Shown here piece by piece: positions 26,608 to 34,503 of a DNA stretch of 44,244 bases. The DNA is taken from assembly GCF_000428745.1 (NCBI RefSeq), contig NZ_AUAN01000013.1:1-44244 (forward strand), read 5' to 3'. Source of the DNA: Veillonella magna DSM 19857 (GTDB lineage: Bacteria; Bacillota; Negativicutes; Veillonellales; Veillonellaceae). The notes under the pieces are model-generated. The model saw only the letters and a list, made by a program, of their open reading frames with translations, was not told where the DNA came from and made no database searches. Within the stretch, counting starts at the first letter, position 1. Each line of letters opens with the position of its first letter. Both the position numbers and the translations under genes were made by a program.

Positions 26608-27717
26608 ATGCATCATCTATATCGCTGGGCAAAAAAAGATTTCGTACTGTTCGCTTCTTTTGTACTTGCCCTGCTATCTTGCATCATCGTTCCGCCTTCA
26701 ATGGCGTACATCCAATACATAGATTTACATACATTACTTTTACTGTTTTGCTTAATGGCCGTGGTGGAAGGATTGCATCGTGCCGAGGTCTTCGATCATA
26801 TTGCCCATTACTTTCTCCGTCATATGCATACCGAACGCCACCTCGTCATGCTACTCGTCCTCCTCTGCTTCATCAGTAGCATGTGCATTACCAACGATGT
26901 AGCCCTCATCACCTTTGTCCCCTTTGCCATCATGCTGCTACGCAATGCCGACTTGACTTCGCGCATTACCTCTACCGTGGTGCTTATGACCATTGCCGCC
27001 AACATGGGAAGTATGCTCACACCTGTAGGCAATCCGCAAAACCTATATTTATATCGTCTATCCGGTTACAGCCTGAGCCAATTCATGGGGATTATGCTTC
27101 CCTACACTACAATCGCATTACTACTTTCTTTTATCTTTATTCTTTTGAAAACCAGCGCTCATTCCTTTACCGCACACATATCACCGCCGGTACCGCTGAA
27201 ACAACGGCAAGCATTCTTTTACGGCATTCTCTTTTTGCTTTCCTTAGCCAGCGTTGTTCATTGGATTTCCCCGTGGTATCTGCTACTCATCGTAGGAGGC
27301 AGTATCCTTTGTTATCAACCGGATCTACTGCGCAAGCTGGACTACTCCTTGCTACTTACCTTCGTCTTTTTCTTCATACTCAGCGGCAACCTAAAATCCT
27401 TCGGTCCCCTTCATACCTTACTGCAACAACTCATTACCGGTCACGAACGGCTGACTGCTATCGTCGTGAGTCAGTTTATCAGCAATGTACCGGCGGCCCT
27501 CCTTCTCTCCGGTTACACCGAAGACATTACCGACCTCATCATCGGCTGTAACCTCGGTGGACTGGGAACATTGATTGCTTCCATGGCCAGTGTTATTTCC
27601 TATAAATACGTAGCCCATGACCTACCCCAGCAACGCCTTCGCTACCTTTTGCGCTTTAGCTTTTACAGCATCACATTTTTAGCCTGCATCGTAGCCATTG
27701 ATTATTGGATGGCATAA
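26608..27717 (+). CDS. SLC13/ArsB-type anion permease
   Basis: Membrane transporter of the ion-transporter superfamily, 369 aa with about ten spans. The pattern CITNDVALITFVPFAIMLL followed by TIAANMGSMLTPVGNPQN is the conserved re-entrant hairpin pair of ArsB/CitM/SLC13 proteins, and the second half repeats it weakly (SQFISNVPAALLLSGY, GCNLGGLGTLIASMASV). Substrate could be a dicarboxylate, sulfate or another anion; sequence alone does not decide. It is somewhat shorter than the 420-470 aa of most relatives. Base composition matches the left part of the window, not the eut locus. Confidence 0.85.
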   Translation: MHHLYRWAKKDFVLFASFVLALLSCIIVPPSMAYIQYIDLHTLLLLFCLMAVVEGLHRAEVFDHIAHYFLRHMHTERHLVMLLVLLCFISSMCITNDVALITFVPFAIMLLRNADLTSRITSTVVLMTIAANMGSMLTPVGNPQNLYLYRLSGYSLSQFMGIMLPYTTIALLLSFIFILLKTSAHSFTAHISPPVPLKQRQAFFYGILFLLSLASVVHWISPWYLLLIVGGSILCYQPDLLRKLDYSLLLTFVFFFILSGNLKSFGPLHTLLQQLITGHERLTAIVVSQFISNVPAALLLSGYTEDITDLIIGCNLGGLGTLIASMASVISYKYVAHDLPQQRLRYLLRFSFYSITFLACIVAIDYWMA

Positions 27718-27720
27718 AAA

Positions 27721-27790
27721 TACCCCGTATACAACAGCAAGCTTGCCATAAAGAACTATGACAAAACTTCTATCTGTATACGGGGATATT
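27721..27790. terminator. Bidirectional terminator between the permease and the eut operon
   Basis: TACCCCGTATACA (27721-27733) pairs with TGTATACGGGGATA (27775-27788) across a 41-base loop. A-rich sequence lies on the left and TTTTC on the right, so it can terminate both converging transcripts. Confidence 0.65.
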
Positions 27791-27827
27791 TTCTATCTTA
27801 ATTCTAAGATAGTTTGTGTACATACAA

Positions 27828-28289
27828 TCATTCTACAATATCGTAAAGCTTCTTAAAAATTTCTGGGTCACACGGATATTCTTCTCCATTAACACCGCGA
27901 ATGATCCAATCTCCTGGATTTGTCTTAACTATTCCATTCAAAGTTAGTAAATACTGTTCCTCAGTAGACTTCACAGCAGTTAATTCATTAGGCTTATGTC
28001 GTATATGAGTTACCTTGCTATCTCTACTTTGCTCATATGCTTGCAAAGCTATCACTTCATCAGCACATTGATTATCTAATACGGTACGGATTTCTACCGA
28101 AACGCCTACAGACAAATTTAATTGTTCCAGCTTACGTACAAAGTTTGTATCAAAGTTAAGCGCTAACGGAGTATCATCCTTCAGACCTTTAGTAACATAG
28201 CATCCGTCCTGTTGAGATATGGTTAAATACCTATATCCCAGCAAATATGCTGCTTCAAGTACCGATGTTATATTTTTCTTAAAATCCAT
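27828..28289 (-). CDS. Hypothetical protein at the end of the eut operon
   Basis: Not recognised as a known eut protein. The product is 153 aa and soluble, with no signal peptide. Its last 40 residues (TNPGDWIIRGVNGEEYPC then DPEIFKKLYDIVE) resemble the 'PGDYiv.G..GE.YpckPdiFe.tYe' segment found in many small phage-derived or accessory proteins. The start is set by AGGAGG six bases before the ATG at 28289; the reading frame extends seven codons further up without a site. Its low G+C matches the eut genes, so it came with or into that locus. Function unknown. Confidence 0.6.
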   Translation of the reverse strand: MDFKKNITSVLEAAYLLGYRYLTISQQDGCYVTKGLKDDTPLALNFDTNFVRKLEQLNLSVGVSVEIRTVLDNQCADEVIALQAYEQSRDSKVTHIRHKPNELTAVKSTEEQYLLTLNGIVKTNPGDWIIRGVNGEEYPCDPEIFKKLYDIVE

Positions 28290-28344
28290 AAAAATCCTCC
28301 TATACGCCAATTCCCTACCGCATGATAACCAGTGAATATTTTTC

Positions 28345-28797
28345 TTATTCAGTGGCTTGTGACTGCCAATCTGCGGGATAGGTTACATACATAAAACGAG
28401 CTTTTTCCGGAACGGAAAATTTAATAGTACTCCCCTTCGGAATAAAAATTATCTCACCAGGGCCAGCAGTTACTGTCCGACCATCAATGATAATAGATAG
28501 TGTTCCTTCTATCACATAATCTATTTCGTCATAATTTAGCGTCCAATCGAAAGTAGTCTTTTCCATTACCATAAGGCCACAGCCCAACCGTGGGCTTTCC
28601 TTTAAAGAAACTAAGTCCTTTGTATATACTACATCTGCCACATTCCCCGTGTTTAATCTATCTTCTTCCCCTACATTAACAACAGGCAAGTTAATTTTGA
28701 TGATACCACTACTATCTATAGATTTTGAAGGCATAAACTTTTCAGTTATAACCTGCCGTACTAAAGCTTCTATAAGATTTCTAGTTTCTTGTTCCAT
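28345..28797 (-). CDS. eutQ: EutQ, cupin-type ethanolamine utilisation protein
   Basis: The C-terminal cupin (about 55-145) shows ESPRLGCGLMVMEKTTFDW, DYVIEGTLSIIIDGRTV and PGEIIFIPKGSTIKF, typical of EutQ. EutQ of Salmonella has been reported to have acetate kinase activity in the compartment pathway. At 150 aa it is shorter than the 229-aa enteric form: the N-terminal extension is replaced by an amphipathic helix (TRNLIEALVRQVITE), like a cargo-targeting peptide, joined by a linker. It lies 11 bases after eutH. Confidence 0.9.
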   Translation of the reverse strand: MEQETRNLIEALVRQVITEKFMPSKSIDSSGIIKINLPVVNVGEEDRLNTGNVADVVYTKDLVSLKESPRLGCGLMVMEKTTFDWTLNYDEIDYVIEGTLSIIIDGRTVTAGPGEIIFIPKGSTIKFSVPEKARFMYVTYPADWQSQATE

Positions 28798-28808
28798 TTA
28801 CAGGCTCC

Positions 28809-29900
28809 TTATTTACTATTTTTCCCCAAAATACGATTAGACATAAAAATAGCAACCATAACTGCTGTAATACCAGCCACTAATTTTCCTACAATCATTG
28901 GAAAAATCATTTCCTTAGCTACCCCAGCCGTAAATCCCAAATGATCTCCAAGCACAAAGGATGCCGATACCGCAAACGCAACATTAAGAATCTTCCCTCG
29001 AGTATCCATATCCTTCATCATTTGAAACATAGGAATATTGTTTGCCAACGTAGCAACCATCCCTGCTGCAGCAACTTCATTCATTCCCAAAGCGGCTCCC
29101 ATTTTCAAAAGCGGCTTATTGAATACTTTCGTAATAAATGCTACTAAGCAAAATGCTCCAGACAAAGTCAAGGCAATACCACCTACAATTTCAATACCTT
29201 CAGTAACAGGTGCTATACCATCAATGACAGTAATTCCTACTAATAGCTGCAAGGCTCCTAAAATAAGACCTAGCACTGCAACGATAACCACTCCCTGTCC
29301 AAAAACAGTAAAGCACTTAATCATCGTATCCGGTATTAGCCAAAGCCCTATGATAACTAACAAAGCAAAAATAACAATTGGAACTAAATTAGATAAAATC
29401 ATACCTAACGGCATTCCTGCTGCCAATCCACCGGCTAAACAACCAATAGGAATAGTAACGATACCACATAAAACGCCAGTGGCTAAATACTGGTGATCAG
29501 ATTTTTCAATAATTCCTAGAGCAACCGGTATAGAAAACACAATGGTTGGCCCCATCATGGCTCCCAGTATAGCTCCTGCAAATAAGCCGGCCTGTTCATC
29601 CAAGGCCATTTGCTTTGCCAATGCAAAACCACCCATATCATTGGCCAACAAAGTAGTGGCAAACATAGATGGGTCTGCACCTAACATGGTATATACCGGA
29701 ACAACAATAGGACTTAACACTTGGGCCAAAATGGGAGCTATAGTAATGATCCCAACCATAGACATTGCTAAAGCCCCCATAGCCATAATGCCTTCCTCAA
29801 ACTTTTCTCCAAGACCAAGCTTACCTCCGAAGCATTTATCAAGTCCGCCTATCACCATGAATACTACCATTATATACATGATAATTTCATTGATACTCAT
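28809..29900 (-). CDS. eutH: Ethanolamine permease EutH
   Basis: Inner-membrane transporter (363 aa, ten or more spans) that brings ethanolamine in, chiefly when it is scarce or protonated. It opens MSINEIIMYIMVVFMVIGGL followed by DKCFGGKLGLGEKFEEG, and contains ANDMGGFALAKQMA and GAMMGPTIVFSIPVALG, all hallmarks of EutH. Length agrees with Gram-positive homologues. It is in the usual Firmicute place between the vertex protein gene and eutQ. Confidence 0.95.
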   Translation of the reverse strand: MSINEIIMYIMVVFMVIGGLDKCFGGKLGLGEKFEEGIMAMGALAMSMVGIITIAPILAQVLSPIVVPVYTMLGADPSMFATTLLANDMGGFALAKQMALDEQAGLFAGAILGAMMGPTIVFSIPVALGIIEKSDHQYLATGVLCGIVTIPIGCLAGGLAAGMPLGMILSNLVPIVIFALLVIIGLWLIPDTMIKCFTVFGQGVVIVAVLGLILGALQLLVGITVIDGIAPVTEGIEIVGGIALTLSGAFCLVAFITKVFNKPLLKMGAALGMNEVAAAGMVATLANNIPMFQMMKDMDTRGKILNVAFAVSASFVLGDHLGFTAGVAKEMIFPMIVGKLVAGITAVMVAIFMSNRILGKNSK

Positions 29901-29912
29901 TATAATACCCTC

Positions 29913-30182
29913 CTACTCCTCGATTTCTATGGAGTCGACAACACCGACAATCATCGCATCAATGGGAACCATAGTATTCTCTGCTGATATCCTAGCTGCT
30001 TCACCCACAGAAACCAGAACCGTATCACCTACACCAGCTCCTGCATTATCAGCTGCTACCAAGGAGTCTCTTCCGACAAAACCTGATCCAGTAGTTAACT
30101 TTACCACCATAAATTTCCAACCATTTAGCTTGTCATCTTTTCTTGTCGACCACAAACTACCTATTACTGTTCCTACCAGCAT
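29913..30182 (-). CDS. eutN: EutN/CcmL-type microcompartment vertex protein
   Basis: Pentamer-forming shell protein (89 aa) that caps polyhedral vertices. The family pattern is clear: MLVGTVIGSLWSTRKDDKL, LVAADNAGAGVGDTVLVSVG and PIDAMIVGVVDSIEIE. Twelve bases separate it from the gene downstream. Confidence 0.95.
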   Translation of the reverse strand: MLVGTVIGSLWSTRKDDKLNGWKFMVVKLTTGSGFVGRDSLVAADNAGAGVGDTVLVSVGEAARISAENTMVPIDAMIVGVVDSIEIEE

Positions 30183-30193
30183 GGACTATTCTC

Positions 30194-30727
30194 CTATCTG
30201 CGTGTCATCTTTTTAATATAATCATATGCTAAAGGTGTTACTATAGCATGCAAAGGTATATCCTTTCCTTCAGCCACTAAAACCTGTGCTTTAGATAAGG
30301 TAATAACTTCCTTAATAACTGATGAGTTTCTATCTTTACTCTTATGATAATTGATGGTATTAATTTCTGGCGTAGTATTTTTAAATGTAATGCCATAAGC
30401 TATGCACTTATCATACGCTGTTTTACATGTCTTCCAAAAAGCATACTTCATTTGACGCGGCTTTTTTCGACTGTCAAACTCCGAATGACAAACGACTACT
30501 GTCTCCTTTCGAGAAATAGCCGCCACAATTTTTTTTGCCTGTTCTGAACGAGGAGTCAAATTGGCAACTTCACAGAGCTCAGTACAACTCAATGATTTTA
30601 TCTCTATCGGATATGGCTTATCTGTAGCCTCTAATTGCTTACATAAATCACTATTTGTATTACGTAACCTATGACACAAGAGGGCTGTTACTACCTGAAC
30701 GAGTTGTTCCATCTCAATAACAGTCAT
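30194..30727 (-). CDS. Conserved hypothetical ethanolamine-utilisation protein
   Basis: A 177-aa soluble protein occupying the slot between pduL and eutN that holds a conserved hypothetical in Listeria, Enterococcus and clostridial eut operons (from memory of their gene order). It has a hydrophobic/amphipathic N-terminal helix (EMEQLVQVVTALLCHRL), several Cys, and a C-terminal VITLSKAQVLVAEGKDIPLH then ITPLAYDYIKK-like end (here VTPLAYDYIKK). That end recalls the 'TPsA.dy' segment of EutT N-termini. No catalytic motif is recognised. The helix could be a cargo-targeting peptide. Function unknown. Confidence 0.7.
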   Translation of the reverse strand: MTVIEMEQLVQVVTALLCHRLRNTNSDLCKQLEATDKPYPIEIKSLSCTELCEVANLTPRSEQAKKIVAAISRKETVVVCHSEFDSRKKPRQMKYAFWKTCKTAYDKCIAYGITFKNTTPEINTINYHKSKDRNSSVIKEVITLSKAQVLVAEGKDIPLHAIVTPLAYDYIKKMTRR

Positions 30728-30739
30728 AGAACCACTCCT

Positions 30740-31366
30740 TTACAGAATAATCTTACCTCTATTTTCTGAGGCAAAACCACATGCATTTGCCTCATCATAG
30801 TCGATGTGCATCGCTGTACTGTATCTATCACTAACACGTATAATAACATCATCAAAAATTAAAGGTCTAGACGTATATGTTTTTACCTTCACAACCTGAC
30901 CATTTGACACATTGTTTTTTCTTGCATCCTCCGGTGTCATGTGTATATGCCTTTTAGCTACAATTAAACCTTCTTTTAATACAATACTTTTATCTTTATA
31001 CATAATTGTTACAGGAGCACTTTTTTCGATATCGCCACTTTCACGTACTGGAGCATGTATCCCCATCATACGTGCATCAGTGAGAGATACTTCCACTTGC
31101 GTCTTACCGCGCTCAGGTCCAAGAATAACAACATTAGAAAATTGTCCCTTCGGACCCGCAATCGTTACACGTTCTTTACATACGTACTGTCCTGGCTGTG
31201 ACAAATCACGTACTTTAGTCAGTTGATAGCCTTCTCCGAAAAGACTTTCTACGGCTTCTCTATTTAAGTGTACATGTCGCCCCGAAGCTTCAATTAATAC
31301 TGTATTTTCTCTATCCTCAATTTGCTTTACTACCTCTCGAACAATCTCTTCAACTATTGCTTGCAC
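30740..31366 (-). CDS. pduL: PduL-type phosphotransacylase
   Basis: Converts acetyl-CoA plus phosphate to acetyl phosphate inside the compartment and recycles CoA. Zinc-binding positions are visible: His31/His33 (GRHVHLNREAVE), His140/His142 (AKRHIHMTPEDA), and the C-terminal AMHIDYDEANA. Two PduL barrel domains are present. The first 18 residues (MQAIVEEIVREVVKQIED) form an amphipathic helix like known PduL targeting peptides. It replaces the EutD enzyme of enteric eut operons. Length 208 aa is usual; it overlaps the gene before it by 13 bases. Confidence 0.94.
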   Translation of the reverse strand: MQAIVEEIVREVVKQIEDRENTVLIEASGRHVHLNREAVESLFGEGYQLTKVRDLSQPGQYVCKERVTIAGPKGQFSNVVILGPERGKTQVEVSLTDARMMGIHAPVRESGDIEKSAPVTIMYKDKSIVLKEGLIVAKRHIHMTPEDARKNNVSNGQVVKVKTYTSRPLIFDDVIIRVSDRYSTAMHIDYDEANACGFASENRGKIIL

Positions 31367-31965
31367 CTAATCACCTCCTCATTATTAATAAACTTTCTAT
31401 AAGAATTAGCCCAGTCTCCAAATGTCTTGCTACAATCCCTGCTTTTCATGTACCATTCGATTCTATTTATTTGTCGATTTACTTCACCCACTGAGTACTG
31501 CCAAGTACGCCAACTGCAGCATCTAAAATTAAACTTTTCTCCCGGATATGACCAAATAATATTATCAAGAGGACTAGTAAAATCAGATTCTTGCCATCTA
31601 CGCAACTGATCCTGCTGTTTCTCTATATATTGCCATACTAACGGGCTGAAAAAATCATCCGGTAACAAAGGAAAATATAGTAATTGAATTAATTGACTTA
31701 CAGCATCTTGTATTTCAATGCCATTACTATAGTCAAATCTATCTGGCAATTCATTTATAGTATTCTTTTCAGATGACACCTCATTAACCATGTTATGACT
31801 TGTATCGGGCACATTTTTTTCTACTAATAGAATTTGTTTATCCCTCAACAAGCTTTTTGCGGAAGGTGTGATTACATAAGGAACCTCTACTTCGTAAGTC
31901 CCTCTATATTCTATTTCCTTTTTCCGCAATAAGGTTAACAGATCTCTTTCGGTAATCACCCTCAT
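31354..31965 (-). CDS. EutT-like protein (probable divergent cobalamin adenosyltransferase)
   Basis: 203 aa. The N-terminus (MRVITERDLLTLLRKKEI ... VITPSAKSLLRDKQI) matches the opening of EutT adenosyltransferases, and the gene stands between the EutM-type shell gene and pduL, where Listeria and Enterococcus carry an EutT-like gene. The C-terminal half has a Cys-Cys pair (FNFRCCSW) but not the HX11CCXXC motif on which EutT activity depends, so it may be inactive or adapted. A separate PduO-type adenosyltransferase at the other end of the locus could supply the activity. It is preceded by a hairpin with no T-run. Confidence 0.6.
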   Translation of the reverse strand: MRVITERDLLTLLRKKEIEYRGTYEVEVPYVITPSAKSLLRDKQILLVEKNVPDTSHNMVNEVSSEKNTINELPDRFDYSNGIEIQDAVSQLIQLLYFPLLPDDFFSPLVWQYIEKQQDQLRRWQESDFTSPLDNIIWSYPGEKFNFRCCSWRTWQYSVGEVNRQINRIEWYMKSRDCSKTFGDWANSYRKFINNEEVIRCKQ

Positions 31966-31986
31966 ATATGTATCCTCTCTTGTATA

Positions 31987-32014
31987 GTAGAGAGCACCTA
32001 TTAGTGCTCTCTAC
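31987..32014 (-). promoter_or_regulatory. Perfect 11-bp hairpin between eutM and the EutT-like gene
   Basis: GTAGAGAGCAC / GTGCTCTCTAC with a 6-base loop, starting shortly after the eutM stop. No T-run follows on the minus strand, so it is more likely an mRNA-stabilising or partial-attenuation element that lets the abundant shell protein be made in excess of downstream products. The loop (TAATAG) lacks the A1/G4 pattern of EutV sites. Confidence 0.6.
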
Positions 32015-32028
32015 CTAAATACCGAAAC

Positions 32029-32319
32029 CTATTTTTCTACAGCAACATGCGGCAAAATAGCATCTACTTCCATATGTGGACGCGGAATTACATGTACAGA
32101 AACTAATTCACCTACTCTTTCTGCAGCTGCGGCGCCCGCATCAGTAGCAGCCTTTACAGCGCCAACATCACCACGTACCATAACAGTGACAAAACCGGCC
32201 CCAATCTGCTCTTTACCAATCAAAGTAACATTAGCTGCTTTTACCATAGCATCCGCTGCTTCAATAGCACCAACTAAACCACGAGTTTCGATCATTCCTA
32301 ACGCATTTGTACTAGACAT
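32029..32319 (-). CDS. eutM: EutM/PduA-type hexameric shell protein
   Basis: Single BMC-domain protein (96 aa), the main facet component. [20 protein letters not shown] at the start and [19 protein letters not shown] in the middle are canonical, and [16 protein letters not shown] at the end contains the conserved PRPH turn. A good ribosome site (AGGAGG) precedes it, and a stable hairpin lies just downstream. Confidence 0.96.
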   Translation of the reverse strand: MSSTNALGMIETRGLVGAIEAADAMVKAANVTLIGKEQIGAGFVTVMVRGDVGAVKAATDAGAAAAERVGELVSVHVIPRPHMEVDAILPHVAVEK

Positions 32320-32359
32320 AATTTTTACCTCCTATTAATTAGCAATAATTACACATCTG

Positions 32360-33853
32360 TTATTTTAGATGTTGTATAACTTGTTCTACAATAGAACGAA
32401 TTACCTCTTCTTTTACTACACTGTCATATGCAGTATTTACACTATCGTCCTTTAATGAATCAATACCTTCTGCCGCTTTTAAATCATCTAGTTCAGTAAC
32501 ACCATATGCCACACGACGTAAATTGAATAAATTATCAGGACCCACATTATCTGATGTAGCACTTCCACCTACGGCACCGCAACCTAATGTCAAGGCAGGC
32601 GTAATATTAGTCGTAGCTCCAATACCACCAAGAGATCCAGGCGTATTTACCAATAATCTAGATACAGGCTTACGGAGACCAAAGTTTTTTACTACTTCCT
32701 TATTTTCGGTATGGATAATAAGAGTATGACCTGCCCCTTCCTGTTCTAGAATGCGAATCGATAAATCACAGGCTTCTTGCCAATTATCTACTGTATACAA
32801 GGCAATAATCGGTGCCAGTTTTTCTTTAGAATATGGATGTTTTGGCCCTACTTCCGTTTCTTCTGCAACCAATAACTTTCTATCTGCCGGAACTGTCAAG
32901 CCTGCCAATTGAGCTATAGTCTGAACCGATTTACCAACAATTGCAGGATTCATTGTACCGTTAGCACGTAAAATAAATTTAGAAAGCTGTGCAGCTTCTT
33001 CAGGATTTAACAAGTATGCCCCTTGTGCCACCAATTCCTTTTTTATTGCCTCTTTATTAACTGTTTCTGCAATAATAGATTGTTCAGAAGCGCATATCGT
33101 TCCATTATCAAATGTTTTTGAATCCATAATACGTTTGATAGCAGAAGGAACATTTGCACTTCTTTCAATATATGCCGGACCATTTCCTGGACCAACACCT
33201 AAAGCCGGGGTACCGGAAGAGTAAGCTGCTTTTACCATGGCAGATCCACCCGTGGCTAAGATTAAATCGGTATCATCACTCTTCATTAATTCGGAGGTTC
33301 CCTCCATTGTAGGTAAGGACATACAAGCTACCGCATCTTCGGGAGCCCCTACTGAAGCGAGTGCTTCTTTTATGATTCTTACAGTTTCTCCAATACATTT
33401 TACGGCTGTTGGATGTGGAGAAAAAACAATCGCATTAGCTGCCTTAAGTGCAATCAATGTCTTATAAATAACTGTAGATGTCGGATTAGTGGAAGGAACT
33501 AAACCAGCAATTACGCCTACCGGTACAGCCACTTCCATAACTTTGGAAACAGGATCGTCACTAATTACTCCCACTGTCTTTTTATTTTTGATGTACTCAT
33601 ACACACCACGTGACGCAAAAGCATTTTTTAATACTTTATCTTTCCATTTTCCAAAGCCCGTCTCTTCATGAGCCATTTTAGCCAGCATAACTCTAGCCTT
33701 ATAAGTTTCTTCATAAACAGCCTTAACAATAGCATCAATCTGATCTTGGTTCATTTCTGCCAATTTTTTCTGTGCGGCTTTTGCCTTACGCAGTAAAATT
33801 CGGACTTCTTGTACTGATTGTAAATCTTTATCAATCAAGTTCAAATCGTTCAC
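32360..33853 (-). CDS. eutE: Acetaldehyde dehydrogenase (CoA-acylating)
   Basis: Oxidises acetaldehyde from the ammonia-lyase to acetyl-CoA with NAD and CoA. The catalytic Cys (about 254) lies in NGTICASEQ; the cofactor region (GLVPSTNPTST, ATGGSAMVKAAYSSG, GVGPGNGPAY) is typical. The N-terminal helix QEVRILLRKAKAAQKKLAEM is the expected encapsulation segment. The start is uncertain: the coordinate given is a GTG that overlaps the likely ribosome site AGAGGTGA, while a TTG nine bases downstream (33844) is better spaced. Either way it overlaps the preceding gene. 494-497 aa. Confidence 0.94.
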   Translation of the reverse strand: MNDLNLIDKDLQSVQEVRILLRKAKAAQKKLAEMNQDQIDAIVKAVYEETYKARVMLAKMAHEETGFGKWKDKVLKNAFASRGVYEYIKNKKTVGVISDDPVSKVMEVAVPVGVIAGLVPSTNPTSTVIYKTLIALKAANAIVFSPHPTAVKCIGETVRIIKEALASVGAPEDAVACMSLPTMEGTSELMKSDDTDLILATGGSAMVKAAYSSGTPALGVGPGNGPAYIERSANVPSAIKRIMDSKTFDNGTICASEQSIIAETVNKEAIKKELVAQGAYLLNPEEAAQLSKFILRANGTMNPAIVGKSVQTIAQLAGLTVPADRKLLVAEETEVGPKHPYSKEKLAPIIALYTVDNWQEACDLSIRILEQEGAGHTLIIHTENKEVVKNFGLRKPVSRLLVNTPGSLGGIGATTNITPALTLGCGAVGGSATSDNVGPDNLFNLRRVAYGVTELDDLKAAEGIDSLKDDSVNTAYDSVVKEEVIRSIVEQVIQHLK

Positions 33854-34493
33854 CTCTTTTTACATCATCCATAATAACCCTGATCAAGGTTTTCTTATTT
33901 GCAAACTTAATCGCTGTACGTTTAAGACCAGAAACCCGTATACGATAAGCAATTTTTCTTAACTCTAGGACTTTTTTATTATGAAGCCACACTTCAACGC
34001 GTTTTAGGAACTCATCTTCATTATCTACGGGAAGTGATTCAATTGCTTCTTCCTTCATATGTTCCACTTTATCTTTCTTATCACTTAACTGTATACTTCC
34101 TTGATCAGTCTCATCTATCATCTTCTCGCTTTTTCTCTCTAGAGTTTCATCAGTATCAGTAGATGATGTCTCAGGCAACAGATTATTATTCTGTTCACCA
34201 TCTTTAATCTCTGGCATGCCTGCCAATTTACCTCCAATCATAGCTGCTGTCATTTCATCAACACGTGATATAACATGCTTGCCTTTTAATCGCCCTAACT
34301 TTCCGGCAATATCCGCAGCCGCCTCAACAGCTGCCGTCACCGCTGCCACATCACCAACTACCATAATTGTAGTTAAACCACCACTGATACATTCTGTACT
34401 GTTTAACTCAACGTCAGCTGCTTTTAAGGCTGCATCTGCGGCACTGACGGCACCTAGATATCCTCTAACTTCTATCATGCCTAGTGCTCTCAT
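33831..34493 (-). CDS. Extended BMC-domain shell protein (EutK/PduK-like) with C-terminal basic domain
   Basis: Residues 1-88 form a BMC domain (RALGMIEVRGYLGAVSAADA, VVGDVAAVTAAVEAA, GKHVISRVDE). A charged, low-complexity linker follows (about 93-160). The last 50-odd residues (about 163-213) are a predicted helical basic module: LHNKKVLELRKIAYRIRV, then KRTAIKFANKKTLIRVI. It resembles SAP or Rho N-terminal helical folds. Enteric EutK also joins a BMC domain to a C-terminal helix-turn-helix-like module thought to bind nucleic acid, so this may be an analogous but different fusion. Between eutL and eutE. Confidence 0.8.
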   Translation of the reverse strand: MRALGMIEVRGYLGAVSAADAALKAADVELNSTECISGGLTTIMVVGDVAAVTAAVEAAADIAGKLGRLKGKHVISRVDEMTAAMIGGKLAGMPEIKDGEQNNNLLPETSSTDTDETLERKSEKMIDETDQGSIQLSDKKDKVEHMKEEAIESLPVDNEDEFLKRVEVWLHNKKVLELRKIAYRIRVSGLKRTAIKFANKKTLIRVIMDDVKRGERFELD

Positions 34494-34503
34494 TTATTCC
34501 TCC

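Noticed and set aside
31987-32014. A third EutV hexaloop site
   Set aside because: The loop sequence TAATAG lacks A1/G4, and there is no partner hairpin or terminator T-run.
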